A stretch of DNA of 64,000 nt. Origin: CBDDKZ01 sp965230415. GTDB lineage: Bacteria > Bacteroidota > Bacteroidia > Cytophagales > JAAEPT01. Below, piece by piece: positions 35,950 to 44,115 of this stretch. Location of the stretch: positions 930,001 through 994,000 of the forward strand of contig CBDDKZ010000005.1 of assembly GCA_965230415.1 (NCBI GenBank), written 5' to 3'. Both the position numbers and the translations under genes were made by a program. Position 1 is the first letter of the stretch, and the number at the start of each line of letters is the position of its first letter. The notes beneath the pieces were generated by a model. That model saw nothing but the letters and a program-made list of their open reading frames with translations. It made no database searches and was not told the origin of the DNA.

Positions 35950-36828
35950 TTAGCCTATTCTCAAACTACGCATCGATACCCCCATTAAGGACTGATCTAT
36001 GTTGTGATTGGCATAGGTAAGTGCTTCGCCTTCCGCTCTTAAGGCCATTGTATACAACATTGGAATATAATGTTCAGCGGAATTCACACTAATTTCGGCG
36101 GCACGTCCCAACTGCTTATAGTTTAAGAGCGCTCCCACATTTCCCTTTTCTAGATTTTGGGTCACGTAGTCGTCAAACTCCAGCGCCAAGTCGGGCGCCT
36201 GCTGATTAAACTGGCGAAAATAGTTCAGGTTGTGCACGATATTTCCGCTACCGACAATAAGCACTCCTTTTTTTCTTAAAAACGCCAATTCTTTGGCCAT
36301 TTCATAATGCCAGCGCAGATCACGAGTATAATTCAGACTCAGCTGAAAGCACGGAATGTCTGCCTGCGGAAACATTTTTACCAGCACACTCCATGCACCA
36401 TGGTCCAAGCCCCAGTCGTGTGAGGCTTTTATCTGATCGTATGTTACTTTATTTACCAGTTCCTCTGCCAGTTCGGGACTGCCCGGCGCTTCGTATTTTA
36501 CCTCATACAACTTTTGAGGAAAGCCATACATATCATAGATCATTTTTGGCTTTGGCGCGGCTAAAACCTGCGTACCTCCCCGCGTCTCCCAATGTGCTGA
36601 AATCACCAAAATAGCTTTAGGTTTCTTAAGGTCTTTTACCATATCGGCCCATCCTCTGGTATAGGCATTATCTTCAATTGCGTTCATAGGGTTACCATGC
36701 CCCAAAAATAACGCAGGCATTTTTTCTGAATTCATTACGGCTCCTTTTAATATACCTGACAAACTGCTTTTTGTGAACACACTTAAGCCGGCCAACACCG
36801 ATGTTTGCAGAAATTGCTTCCGATTCAT
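35950..36828 (-). CDS. 4,5-DOPA dioxygenase extradiol-like protein (LigB/YgiD type)
   Basis: The 292-residue protein has a hydrophobic N-terminus that may be a signal or leader (RKQFLQTSVLAGLSVF). It carries the LigB-type metal residues: His44 in LGHGNPMNA, His79 in ISAHWE, His137 and His143 in SHDWGLDHGAW, and a C-terminal HYIPML. Such proteins open catechol rings or are metal-dependent hydrolases of unknown substrate. It is a single gene. The leader is not a twin-arginine motif. Confidence 0.82.
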   Translation of the reverse strand: MNRKQFLQTSVLAGLSVFTKSSLSGILKGAVMNSEKMPALFLGHGNPMNAIEDNAYTRGWADMVKDLKKPKAILVISAHWETRGGTQVLAAPKPKMIYDMYGFPQKLYEVKYEAPGSPELAEELVNKVTYDQIKASHDWGLDHGAWSVLVKMFPQADIPCFQLSLNYTRDLRWHYEMAKELAFLRKKGVLIVGSGNIVHNLNYFRQFNQQAPDLALEFDDYVTQNLEKGNVGALLNYKQLGRAAEISVNSAEHYIPMLYTMALRAEGEALTYANHNIDQSLMGVSMRSLRIG

Positions 36829-36960
36829 ACTTTATATACAGTAATTGAGGGTAAAAAGTGCTAATTATTTTACAATATACGATGTAATTCCTCCCATGCC
36901 TTCTTGGAAAATAGCCCCTTGCAAAGTAAATTAAAGCGCTTATTCTTTTAACTATCTATT

Positions 36961-37818
36961 ATGAATAAAGTAGCATCCCTACTATTAGTTGGCTGTATTG
37001 TATCATTTTCTTCCTTTGCACAAACTTCGTTGTGGAAAATAAGCAAAAATGGAAACACCTTATTTCTTGGTGGAACCATTCATTTGCTTAGAGCATCTGA
37101 TTACCCCCTGCCGGCCGAATACGATAAAGCTTATAATCAAAGTGACATGCTGGTTCTTGAGACCGATGTGGCAGCCATGCAACAGCCTGGAAATGTTCAA
37201 AAGTTAATGGCCCAAGGCGCATACCACGATGAACGCACATTGCAAAGCGTACTCCAAGCCGATACTTATAACAAGTTGGAAGCAGAATTTACGAAATCCG
37301 GAATAACTATGAATGTGGTTCAAAAGTTCAAACCTGTAATGGCTTGTCTTACATTACTTACGATTAGATTACAGGCCATAGGCGCTACCAGCGAAGGGGT
37401 GGATATGCACTTTTACAAAAAATCACAATCGGACGAAAAGCAATTTGCTTACCTGGAATCGGTAGACACCCAAATAGACCTGATCACAAAGATGGGCGAT
37501 GGTAACGAGGATGACTATGTAAAGAAATCTTTAAAAGACCTGCGAAAAGTTGAAAAGGAGTTTGAATCTTTACTCACTAATTGGCGAAAAGGAAACATCG
37601 AAGGGCACGAACAGGAGTTAAGCGAAATGAAAGAAGAGTTTATGGAGCTTTATAATACCATGCTTGTAGTACGCAATAAAAACTGGATGCCGCAAATCGA
37701 AAAATTCCTGGCAGATGACAAAAAAGAGTTGGTATTGGTCGGCAGTTTACACCTTCACGGTCCGGACGGATTGATTACAAAACTAAAAGAGAAAGGTTAT
37801 AGCGTAGAGCAATATTAA
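36961..37818 (+). CDS. TraB/GumN-family protein, secreted
   Basis: The 285-residue protein has a signal peptide (1-20, ending SSFAQ). The TraB/GumN fold follows, with GGTIHLL (His41), YLESVDTQ and VGSLHLHGPDGL near the end, which match the TIKI/TraB metal-dependent protease-like pattern. The role in bacteria is unknown. It is a single gene between the LigB-like gene and the MocR gene. Confidence 0.85.
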   Translation: MNKVASLLLVGCIVSFSSFAQTSLWKISKNGNTLFLGGTIHLLRASDYPLPAEYDKAYNQSDMLVLETDVAAMQQPGNVQKLMAQGAYHDERTLQSVLQADTYNKLEAEFTKSGITMNVVQKFKPVMACLTLLTIRLQAIGATSEGVDMHFYKKSQSDEKQFAYLESVDTQIDLITKMGDGNEDDYVKKSLKDLRKVEKEFESLLTNWRKGNIEGHEQELSEMKEEFMELYNTMLVVRNKNWMPQIEKFLADDKKELVLVGSLHLHGPDGLITKLKEKGYSVEQY

Positions 37819-37963
37819 TAATCAAGCACCTTCTTGTATGAATTTGAAGCTTTTTCGACTTACAAAAAATCTGGAATCGGCTTTTCCTGATAAACAGTTG
37901 TGTAGTTATAAATGCCTTCAAGAATCATTCAAGCCGACGTCGATTTAGAATGAAATTGCCCCA

Positions 37964-39448
37964 TTAACTTTCACTCATCATTAGTGCTTTAAGGATTAAG
38001 ATCGCTTTTTCCATTTCTTCATCGTTGAGTGAAGCAAAGCCCATTCTGATACCTGGTTGCTTGTCTTCATTGAAATTATAAACTTGATGGGATGGAATTT
38101 TTAATCCCTGTTTCAGGGCATTATCATGAATGATTTCCCATGACAATTTTTCATCTTTTAAGGTGGTCCATACAGCCATACCCCCGTCGGGGATTTTGAA
38201 ATCGAGGAATGGAGCTAAATGCTCATTCAACAAATTGCAAAACAAATTTCTACGCTGTTTGTAGATTTTATGAACATATTTGGTGTGTCTTTCCAAATGT
38301 CCCTCTTTAATAAATTTAGCAAATACCATGTCAGACACAAAGTCACTCTGCCGGTCGACAAAGGTTCTGCGCAGTGCCGCTTCTTCCACAAAATCCTTTG
38401 CCGCTATTAGGTATCCGTTTCTAAACGCTGGCGCAACAATTTTGCAGAGCGCGCCCACGTAGATAACGTTGCCATAATAGTCCCCACTCGCCAGCGGTAA
38501 AATTGGTGCATGATCGTAGTGAAAGTCATAATCGTAATCATCCTCTAAAACCGCAAATTGGTACTTCTGCGCCAATTTCAACAATTGCATGCGACGCTGT
38601 GCAGACAATGTCACGGTAGTGGGGTGATGATGGTGGGAAGTTACATAAACCATGCTAATAGTGTTTGTGGCACAGAGCTCTTCTAGTGCGTCCGTAGAAA
38701 TTCCGGCATCATCAACAGGAATGCGTATCAGTGTTCCACCATTGAGCTCAAACGTCAGCGATGCTGTATAATAATTGCTTTGTCCTACAACTACATCCCC
38801 GCCATTTTGTAATAATACCTGTGATGCCAAAAACATACTCATTTGACTTCCGCGAGTTAGCAAAATATTAGCTACATCAATATTCAGTCCCCTGGATTCA
38901 CTAAGGTACGCTACATAAGCTTCCCTCAAAAAAGAATGCCCATAGGTGCTCCCATAGTTAAGGTACTTCACATTTTTCTGATCGCTTAATACAGAGCGGT
39001 ACAAGGTGCCAAGAACTCCGGCAGGTGCCAGACGCACATCGGGTACACCATCGGTAATGGTTATCGGAGCTGTATCTCCAAAATATTTTTTGGCGTAGGC
39101 GTGTTGCACTTTTGGAAAATCAAACCCTGCCATTGTTATTTTCCGTTGCCCTATTGACGCCTCAATTTCAAGCACTTTTGTAGCAACAAGCGGTAAACTG
39201 TGATTCACATACGAACCCCTCCCCACTTCTGCCACTATCCAATCTTGTATTTGTAATTCTTCATAGGCCGCTACCACGGTTTTTCTATGCAAATCGAGCA
39301 ATTCAGCAAGCTGGCGTGTCCCTGGCAATTTTGTCCCTTTTGCCAGCCTGCCCGATTTGATTAATTGTATGAACGAATCGGCTATTTGAAGATACAAAGG
39401 ACGACGACCGGACTTATTAATTTTAATGTTGGACTTATAAGGAAACAT
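37964..39448 (-). CDS. MocR-type regulator (GntR helix-turn-helix plus aminotransferase fold)
   Basis: The 494-residue protein has an N-terminal GntR-type winged helix (about 15-80, LPGTRQLAELLDLHRKTVV). A fold-type I aminotransferase domain (about 110-490) follows, with a PLP-lysine at Lys336 in VGALCKIVAPAF. MocR proteins read PLP or an amine/amino acid and bind direct repeats. It is divergent from a PPOX-family gene, with three TGGAC direct repeats in between, so the PPOX gene is a probable target. Confidence 0.92.
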   Translation of the reverse strand: MFPYKSNIKINKSGRRPLYLQIADSFIQLIKSGRLAKGTKLPGTRQLAELLDLHRKTVVAAYEELQIQDWIVAEVGRGSYVNHSLPLVATKVLEIEASIGQRKITMAGFDFPKVQHAYAKKYFGDTAPITITDGVPDVRLAPAGVLGTLYRSVLSDQKNVKYLNYGSTYGHSFLREAYVAYLSESRGLNIDVANILLTRGSQMSMFLASQVLLQNGGDVVVGQSNYYTASLTFELNGGTLIRIPVDDAGISTDALEELCATNTISMVYVTSHHHHPTTVTLSAQRRMQLLKLAQKYQFAVLEDDYDYDFHYDHAPILPLASGDYYGNVIYVGALCKIVAPAFRNGYLIAAKDFVEEAALRRTFVDRQSDFVSDMVFAKFIKEGHLERHTKYVHKIYKQRRNLFCNLLNEHLAPFLDFKIPDGGMAVWTTLKDEKLSWEIIHDNALKQGLKIPSHQVYNFNEDKQPGIRMGFASLNDEEMEKAILILKALMMSES

Positions 39449-39483
39449 ATTGGACTATTCAATATTTAAAAAATGGACCACTT
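39430..39483. promoter_or_regulatory. TGGAC direct repeats in the MocR/PPOX divergent region
   Basis: TGGACTTATA (39430), TGGACTATTC (39451) and TGGACCACTT (39474) are spaced 21 and 23 bp apart, about two helical turns each, and an inverted ATCCACT follows (39490). MocR regulators commonly bind such direct repeats. The first repeat lies inside the start of the mocR gene. Confidence 0.5.
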
Positions 39484-39531
39484 TAACGATCCACTAGATT
39501 CGTAAAATTGTCTAAATTAATTAAGATTACA

Positions 39532-40197
39532 ATGGAAACATATGAACAAAACTCACGCAACAAAGTAATTAGAGGTAGCCAAAGAGCCCGCTACAGTAAA
39601 AGTGAGGTATTCGAGATTATCGATAGCGGATTTATAGGATTCCTCAGTTTTAAATACGATGAAGAAGTCATTTGCCTGCCGATGGCCTATGCTCGTATTG
39701 AAAATAAAATATACGTACATGGATCACTGAAAAACAGAATGTTGCTCAGTATTATCGATACTGGCAAGGCCAATATGATGATCATGCATTTAGATGGGCT
39801 GGTACTGGCTAAATCAGCTTTTCATCACTCTGTCAACTACCGCTCTGTAAGCATTTTCGGGTCGGCAAAAATCGTTGAAGATCAACAAGTCAAGCACAAG
39901 GCCCTGGTAGCTATAATTGATTACATGACACCTGACCGTTGGAACCACCTGCGCCCTATGAACGATAAAGAATTCAATGCAACCCTTGTGGTAGAAATTG
40001 ATATTGAGTCGGCATCGGCAAAAGTAAGAGCTGCAGGCCCTGTTGAAGACAAAAATGATGAAGAACTGGCAATATGGTCGGGAATCATACCTGTGAAACA
40101 TCAATTTCAAACTCCGGTCGCCGCCGATTTATATTCTCGGCAAGCGCCTATTCCCCTTCATGTTACGGAATTGGTTGAGAAAGCGAATAATGCATAA
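39532..40197 (+). CDS. PPOX-type FMN-binding protein
   Basis: The 221-residue protein starts at the ATG 39532 (an upstream TTG adds only 8 residues). It has the split-barrel FMN fold of the pyridoxamine-phosphate oxidase superfamily, with YSKSEVFEIIDSGFIGFLSF and SVNYRSVSIFGSAK. The substrate is not known; enzymes of this class use FMN, F420 or heme. It sits divergent from a MocR regulator, which often controls vitamin B6-linked genes, so a link with PLP or a pyridine is plausible. Confidence 0.85.
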   Translation: METYEQNSRNKVIRGSQRARYSKSEVFEIIDSGFIGFLSFKYDEEVICLPMAYARIENKIYVHGSLKNRMLLSIIDTGKANMMIMHLDGLVLAKSAFHHSVNYRSVSIFGSAKIVEDQQVKHKALVAIIDYMTPDRWNHLRPMNDKEFNATLVVEIDIESASAKVRAAGPVEDKNDEELAIWSGIIPVKHQFQTPVAADLYSRQAPIPLHVTELVEKANNA

Positions 40198-40225
40198 CTT
40201 AAGAAGGGTAACAGAGCTGCAATGG

Positions 40226-40726
40226 CTAACCGGCCAATGCTATTCTGTTACCATCAATCAGTTCACTGACAAAGGTATAATCTTCCTGGTCATAAACGGG
40301 CTCTAAAAAATCAATCGATTTGTTTGAAAAAATGGCAAAAACCTTGGCCTGAACAACTTTTTCCATACGTTTCTTTTCATCGGGCTCATTAATTACAGCA
40401 ATACCTTTTTCTTTGAGGTGCTCCACAATGCATTCAATAGAAAGTGTGGCAGCTAGATCAAATACCAGGTCATATTTATTATCCTGTATCAGTTGACCGG
40501 GTTCTTCAAAACATTGTATATTGTCACATGTACCGCCAAAAGTCCCGGATCCATTCGTCACAAGATGAATTTTGGCCCCATAAATTAACGCAAATTGCAC
40601 GGCATAATCTCCTGTGCTTGTGTCATCTGCTATAATGAGTACATCACTCTTAGGTTTGATACGCCCTTGATAGCAAAGACCTTTCAATGCCCTCAAAATA
40701 TTTTCTGTTTCAAAATTGTTAAACAT
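40226..40726 (-). CDS. Rossmann-only relative of the neighbouring MDR oxidoreductase
   Basis: The 166-residue product aligns only with the nucleotide-binding half of the next gene: LRALKGLCYQGRIKPKSDVLII against LQGLKHYGKLKSHERVLIN-type sequence, and AVQFALIYGAKIHLV against AVQLARVYGAEVTAV. The catalytic domain is absent, and the GxGxxG region reads DTSTGD, so NADP binding may be lost. It starts 12 bp after the MDR gene stop, so the pair is one operon. It may be a decayed duplicate or an accessory domain; no enzyme activity can be claimed. Confidence 0.7.
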   Translation of the reverse strand: MFNNFETENILRALKGLCYQGRIKPKSDVLIIADDTSTGDYAVQFALIYGAKIHLVTNGSGTFGGTCDNIQCFEEPGQLIQDNKYDLVFDLAATLSIECIVEHLKEKGIAVINEPDEKKRMEKVVQAKVFAIFSNKSIDFLEPVYDQEDYTFVSELIDGNRIALAG

Positions 40727-40738
40727 CTTTGGTGCTAT

Positions 40739-41713
40739 TTAAATGTTAATTACCACTTTACCCCTGGCATGCCCTTCTTCCAGGTAAGCAATTGCCTCCG
40801 GGGTCTTGTCAAAGGTATAACAACGATCTATTGTTGTAATCAGCTTTCCTTTTGCCAAGTAATTGGCTAGTTCATGCAGGTCTTCGGGTTGCGTGTCCAT
40901 ATCTACCATCTGAAAGGTGTGCCCGTCACTATCCGGTTTCTTGCTATTCCTGAATTGAATACTCAACATATTCTTAACACTCGTGAAACCGACAACAATT
41001 GCCCGTCCATTTTTGGATAGAAGTAACTTAAAATCATTCACTTTCAGATTACCCACCACATCCAGGACAAGGTCATACCCTGACTCTTTGGACACAAAAT
41101 CTCCAAGTGTATAATCGATACAGCGATTGGCTCCCAGTTGCTTCACCATACTCAGATTGCGCGTACTACATACTGCGGTAACTTCAGCACCGTAGACTCG
41201 GGCTAACTGGACTGCAAAGCTTCCCACTCCGCCAGAAGCCCCATTAATCAAAACCCGTTCGTGAGATTTTAGTTTCCCATAATGCTTGAGTCCCTGTAAC
41301 GCTGTTACGGCGGCAATGGGAACCCCGGCTGCTTCCTCATAGGTAACGCTTACTGGTTTGGCTACAACCATAGCCTCATCTACACATACATATTCTGCCA
41401 TTGCTCCCAAACCATTTCTAAACCCGCTTATACCAAACACTTCGTCACCCACTTTGAAATTTGTGACACTCTCGCCAACGGCGCTGATAATACCTGCAAA
41501 GTCGGCACCCAGACGATCGAACTTCGGCCTAAACAAGCCCATACGGGTACGCATCAAATAAGGTGTTCCCCGCATAATATGCCAATCTAATGGGTTGATA
41601 GAAAAAGAAAACACTTTTACCAATACCTCATTAGCTTTGGGCTTCGGCTTTAAAACATTATCGACAATCAAAGATGATGGAGGACCGTATTTCTTTAAAA
41701 CATATGACTTCAT
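40739..41713 (-). CDS. Zinc-independent MDR quinone oxidoreductase-like enzyme
   Basis: The 324-residue cytoplasmic enzyme has an intact N-terminal GroES-like domain (LGADFAGIISAVGESV, VGDEVFGI) and a Rossmann domain with INGASGGVGSFAVQLARVYG. No zinc-ligand cysteines are in place, so it is a quinone oxidoreductase or alkenal reductase type using NADPH. It is followed by a truncated relative and preceded by the GntR/ABC operon, which ends 70 bp upstream. Confidence 0.9.
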   Translation of the reverse strand: MKSYVLKKYGPPSSLIVDNVLKPKPKANEVLVKVFSFSINPLDWHIMRGTPYLMRTRMGLFRPKFDRLGADFAGIISAVGESVTNFKVGDEVFGISGFRNGLGAMAEYVCVDEAMVVAKPVSVTYEEAAGVPIAAVTALQGLKHYGKLKSHERVLINGASGGVGSFAVQLARVYGAEVTAVCSTRNLSMVKQLGANRCIDYTLGDFVSKESGYDLVLDVVGNLKVNDFKLLLSKNGRAIVVGFTSVKNMLSIQFRNSKKPDSDGHTFQMVDMDTQPEDLHELANYLAKGKLITTIDRCYTFDKTPEAIAYLEEGHARGKVVINI

Positions 41714-41783
41714 AATAAGTTGGGTTCTTTTTTGGCTGTAACTGGGACGCCCAAGACCGGGCTAAAGTTACAAGGAGGTCAGC

Positions 41784-41939
41784 TTATTTTTCACAACTTT
41801 CATCTTGACGCATTTCCTGAGAATGAAACGTTGCCTTAGCATACGTCCTTAAGTTGCTTTTTAAGTGGCTCATCCCTACAATTACCAGGATATACAAGGC
41901 TATAGCCGTGCCCAATAGTATTTTTATATTCGTTTTCAT
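41784..41939 (-). CDS. Small single-pass membrane protein (51 residues) ending the GntR/ABC operon
   Basis: The frame runs from ATG 41937-41939 to TAA 41784-41786: MKTNIKILLGTAIALYILV, a membrane helix of about 18 residues, then GMSHLKSNLRTYAKATFHSQ and a charged tail (EMRQDESCEK). It starts 6 bases after the stop of the GntR gene, which supports translation from the same transcript. The sequence is too short for a family call. It could be a small subunit of the ABC transporter or an anchor for it. The reading is clean, but small reading frames carry risk. Confidence 0.6.
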   Translation of the reverse strand: MKTNIKILLGTAIALYILVIVGMSHLKSNLRTYAKATFHSQEMRQDESCEK

Positions 41940-41945
41940 CGTGAT

Positions 41946-42311
41946 TTAATGTGCTCGTTTATACTTTTCGAATAAATCTTTTATATCGTCTACCGATACT
42001 TCCAGCAAGTCCATCGCCTTAAAAATCTTCGGTAGCTCATGATTAATAAAATCTTGTTTTTTTAGTTCCAGGGTTTTGTCATAGCCATCTCCAGAGACAA
42101 AATAGCCTATCCCTCTTTTGTTGAAAATGATAGCTTTTTCCTGTAGAAAATTAAATGTTCTCATAACGGTATTTGGGTTTACTTCGATTTGAGCGGCAAT
42201 TTCCCGCACAGATGGAATACGATCTTGCGGCAGCCAATTTTTCAATAGTATTTGTTCACAGAAATGGTCTGCAATTTGAATATAAATAGGTTGATCATTG
42301 TTAAACTCCAT
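41946..42311 (-). CDS. GntR-family regulator of the YtrA subgroup
   Basis: The 121-residue protein has a single winged helix (about 1-75, FNNDQPIYIQIADHFCEQIL, then VREIAAQIEVNPNTVMRTFNFLQ) and a short C-terminal helical tail, as in YtrA-type regulators. I chose ATG 42311, one base after the permease stop (TAAcATG), with GGAGG upstream. It is thus translationally coupled to the ABC transporter genes, and it is the probable repressor of the operator at 43923-43948. Confidence 0.9.
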   Translation of the reverse strand: MEFNNDQPIYIQIADHFCEQILLKNWLPQDRIPSVREIAAQIEVNPNTVMRTFNFLQEKAIIFNKRGIGYFVSGDGYDKTLELKKQDFINHELPKIFKAMDLLEVSVDDIKDLFEKYKRAH

Positions 42312-42312
42312 G

Positions 42313-43062
42313 TTATGCCTCCTTCTCTTTAATAGCAAAATAGCTAATAACTAAACCCAGAGGTCCCAATAAATAACTCACAAAAAATCTGAAAATTTCC
42401 CATGGATATTTTACTGAAGTCTGACTTAAATCAATCCCCGAAAAATCGTTTTCCTGATAACCATCCATGAATAATCCAGCCATGATTATTAAAGCTGTTA
42501 CAAGGCATATAATGGCAAATATCACCATAACCAGGACCGTTTTAGGAAACACATAACTTTTGAAGTGAGTGGCTCCTACCATAAACAAGGCCTGAAGTGC
42601 AAAGTAAGCCCCTATATTAGACCAGTTTTCAGCAGAAAAGAGATGAAATTCTTCGTAATTTATTCTTGGGAATATTCCTTCGAATAGTTCCACTATTACC
42701 GCAAATACACCATAAAGTACCGAAAAAGCTGCAATCCAGCCTATGAACATTAACAACCACGTACTGAGCAATTTTTCCAAAGCAGAAGCAGGCAACATCA
42801 GGTAATTATATCTTCGCAGTGAATGTCCTAGTTCTCTATAAGACATACTTGTGAGTAAAATACCACCTAAGGTCATAAAGAATAAATAATTCCAAGTGTG
42901 GGAATGTGCCGTATGAGAACTATTGAAAATTCCTTGCATGACCACCACAAAAACAAGGAAGCCAAAAATTATAACAAGTGTCATTATTAGTTCCTTTTTT
43001 AACCTGAGCAATTCTGTTTTCATCAGGATTGTTAACCTGTTTATATCTAAATATTGATTCAT
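42313..43062 (-). CDS. ABC transporter membrane subunit
   Basis: The 249-residue protein has about six membrane helices, including LVIIFGFLVFVVVMQGIF and FFVSYLLGPLGLVISYFAI. It shows no substrate signature. It starts 11 bp after the ATPase gene stop and is followed by the GntR gene with a 1-bp gap. As in YtrA-type loci, it probably forms an exporter with the ATPase; the cargo is unknown. Confidence 0.85.
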   Translation of the reverse strand: MNQYLDINRLTILMKTELLRLKKELIMTLVIIFGFLVFVVVMQGIFNSSHTAHSHTWNYLFFMTLGGILLTSMSYRELGHSLRRYNYLMLPASALEKLLSTWLLMFIGWIAAFSVLYGVFAVIVELFEGIFPRINYEEFHLFSAENWSNIGAYFALQALFMVGATHFKSYVFPKTVLVMVIFAIICLVTALIIMAGLFMDGYQENDFSGIDLSQTSVKYPWEIFRFFVSYLLGPLGLVISYFAIKEKEA

Positions 43063-43073
43063 TTCTTTTTTAA

Positions 43074-43910
43074 TTAGTTGTTGAACAATTGTTCGATACC
43101 AGTTCTATTTGCTATGACGGCGTTAAAGAGTAATTCAAGGTTTAAATTAGTCTCCTCTTCGTACTTGTTTGTTTTAACCACATGATGTTCACCCAGCGCC
43201 GACTCGCTATAAATGACCTCTTCATCGTCTGTAATTTGGCGCTGTTTAGTCATTAAGAGTTTATTAGATATGGACTCATGGCTTTCATTGAAAACAATTT
43301 TCCCTCCATCAAGAATAATTATGGGATCGATCAAATTTTCCACATCTCTAACCTGATGAGTAGAGATAATAAAAGTACGATTGCCATCTATAGAGCTGGC
43401 CAGGAGTTTTCTAAATTTACTCTTAGAAGGTATGTCCAAGCCATTGGTGGGTTCATCCATAATTAGCACTTGGCAACCCGATGCCAATCCGAAAGAGATG
43501 ATAAACTTTTTCTTCTGCCCATAAGACATAGCATTCAGTTTCTGGTCTTTCGGTAAATTAAATTCAGTGGAACAAGACTGAAAATGCTCATGATTGAAGC
43601 GGGGATAAAACCTGCTGAACATTTTCAGATAAGTTTCAGCATCTACCGAGGGCAAATCAAATTCCTCTGTAACGAGGTAAATCGCTCGTAAAAAATCGGG
43701 ATTGCGATCTTTTGGCTTTTGGTTTAAAACATTAATATCTCCTGATTTAGGAAATATTAATCCACTTATCAATTTTAGCAATGTCGATTTACCTGCTCCA
43801 TTTTGCCCAAGTAAGCCATAAATATTACCTGCTGATAGCTCGAGTTGCAGGTCATTAAACAACGAAGGGCTTTTTTTGTAGCTGAAGTTGAGGTTTTTAA
43901 TTTGTATCAT
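43074..43910 (-). CDS. ABC transporter ATP-binding subunit
   Basis: The 278-residue ATPase has Walker A GQNGAGKST (35-43), Walker B VLIMDEP (148-154) with Glu153, and an H-loop STHQ. The signature motif reads MSYGQKK (128-134), not LSGGQ. After the NBD, about 60 residues are charged and variable. It is the first gene of the GntR-type operon, right after the inverted-repeat operator. Confidence 0.92.
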   Translation of the reverse strand: MIQIKNLNFSYKKSPSLFNDLQLELSAGNIYGLLGQNGAGKSTLLKLISGLIFPKSGDINVLNQKPKDRNPDFLRAIYLVTEEFDLPSVDAETYLKMFSRFYPRFNHEHFQSCSTEFNLPKDQKLNAMSYGQKKKFIISFGLASGCQVLIMDEPTNGLDIPSKSKFRKLLASSIDGNRTFIISTHQVRDVENLIDPIIILDGGKIVFNESHESISNKLLMTKQRQITDDEEVIYSESALGEHHVVKTNKYEEETNLNLELLFNAVIANRTGIEQLFNN

Positions 43911-43922
43911 TATTTACTGATT

Positions 43923-43948
43923 TAGTGTACTACTTTACTAATACACTA
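43923..43948. promoter_or_regulatory. 26-bp inverted-repeat operator upstream of the ABC operon
   Basis: TAGTGTA (43923-43929) and TACACTA (43942-43948) frame a 12-base spacer, and the dyad extends inward with mismatches. It lies 13 bp before the ATPase ATG. YtrA-type GntR proteins bind such dyads, and the operon encodes one. Confidence 0.6.
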
Positions 43949-44115
43949 CAATTATAATGCATACTTTTCACAAATCAAAAAATAGCATGTAATTTTAGTC
44001 ATAAGTCGGGTTTTATGTCACAAATGCAATGAGTAACAAAATTCACTTGACAGACAAGTTCCATTAATCAATAAAAGAGGCGCTGGACAATGACTTTTTG
44101 ATCTATTTAAGGCAA

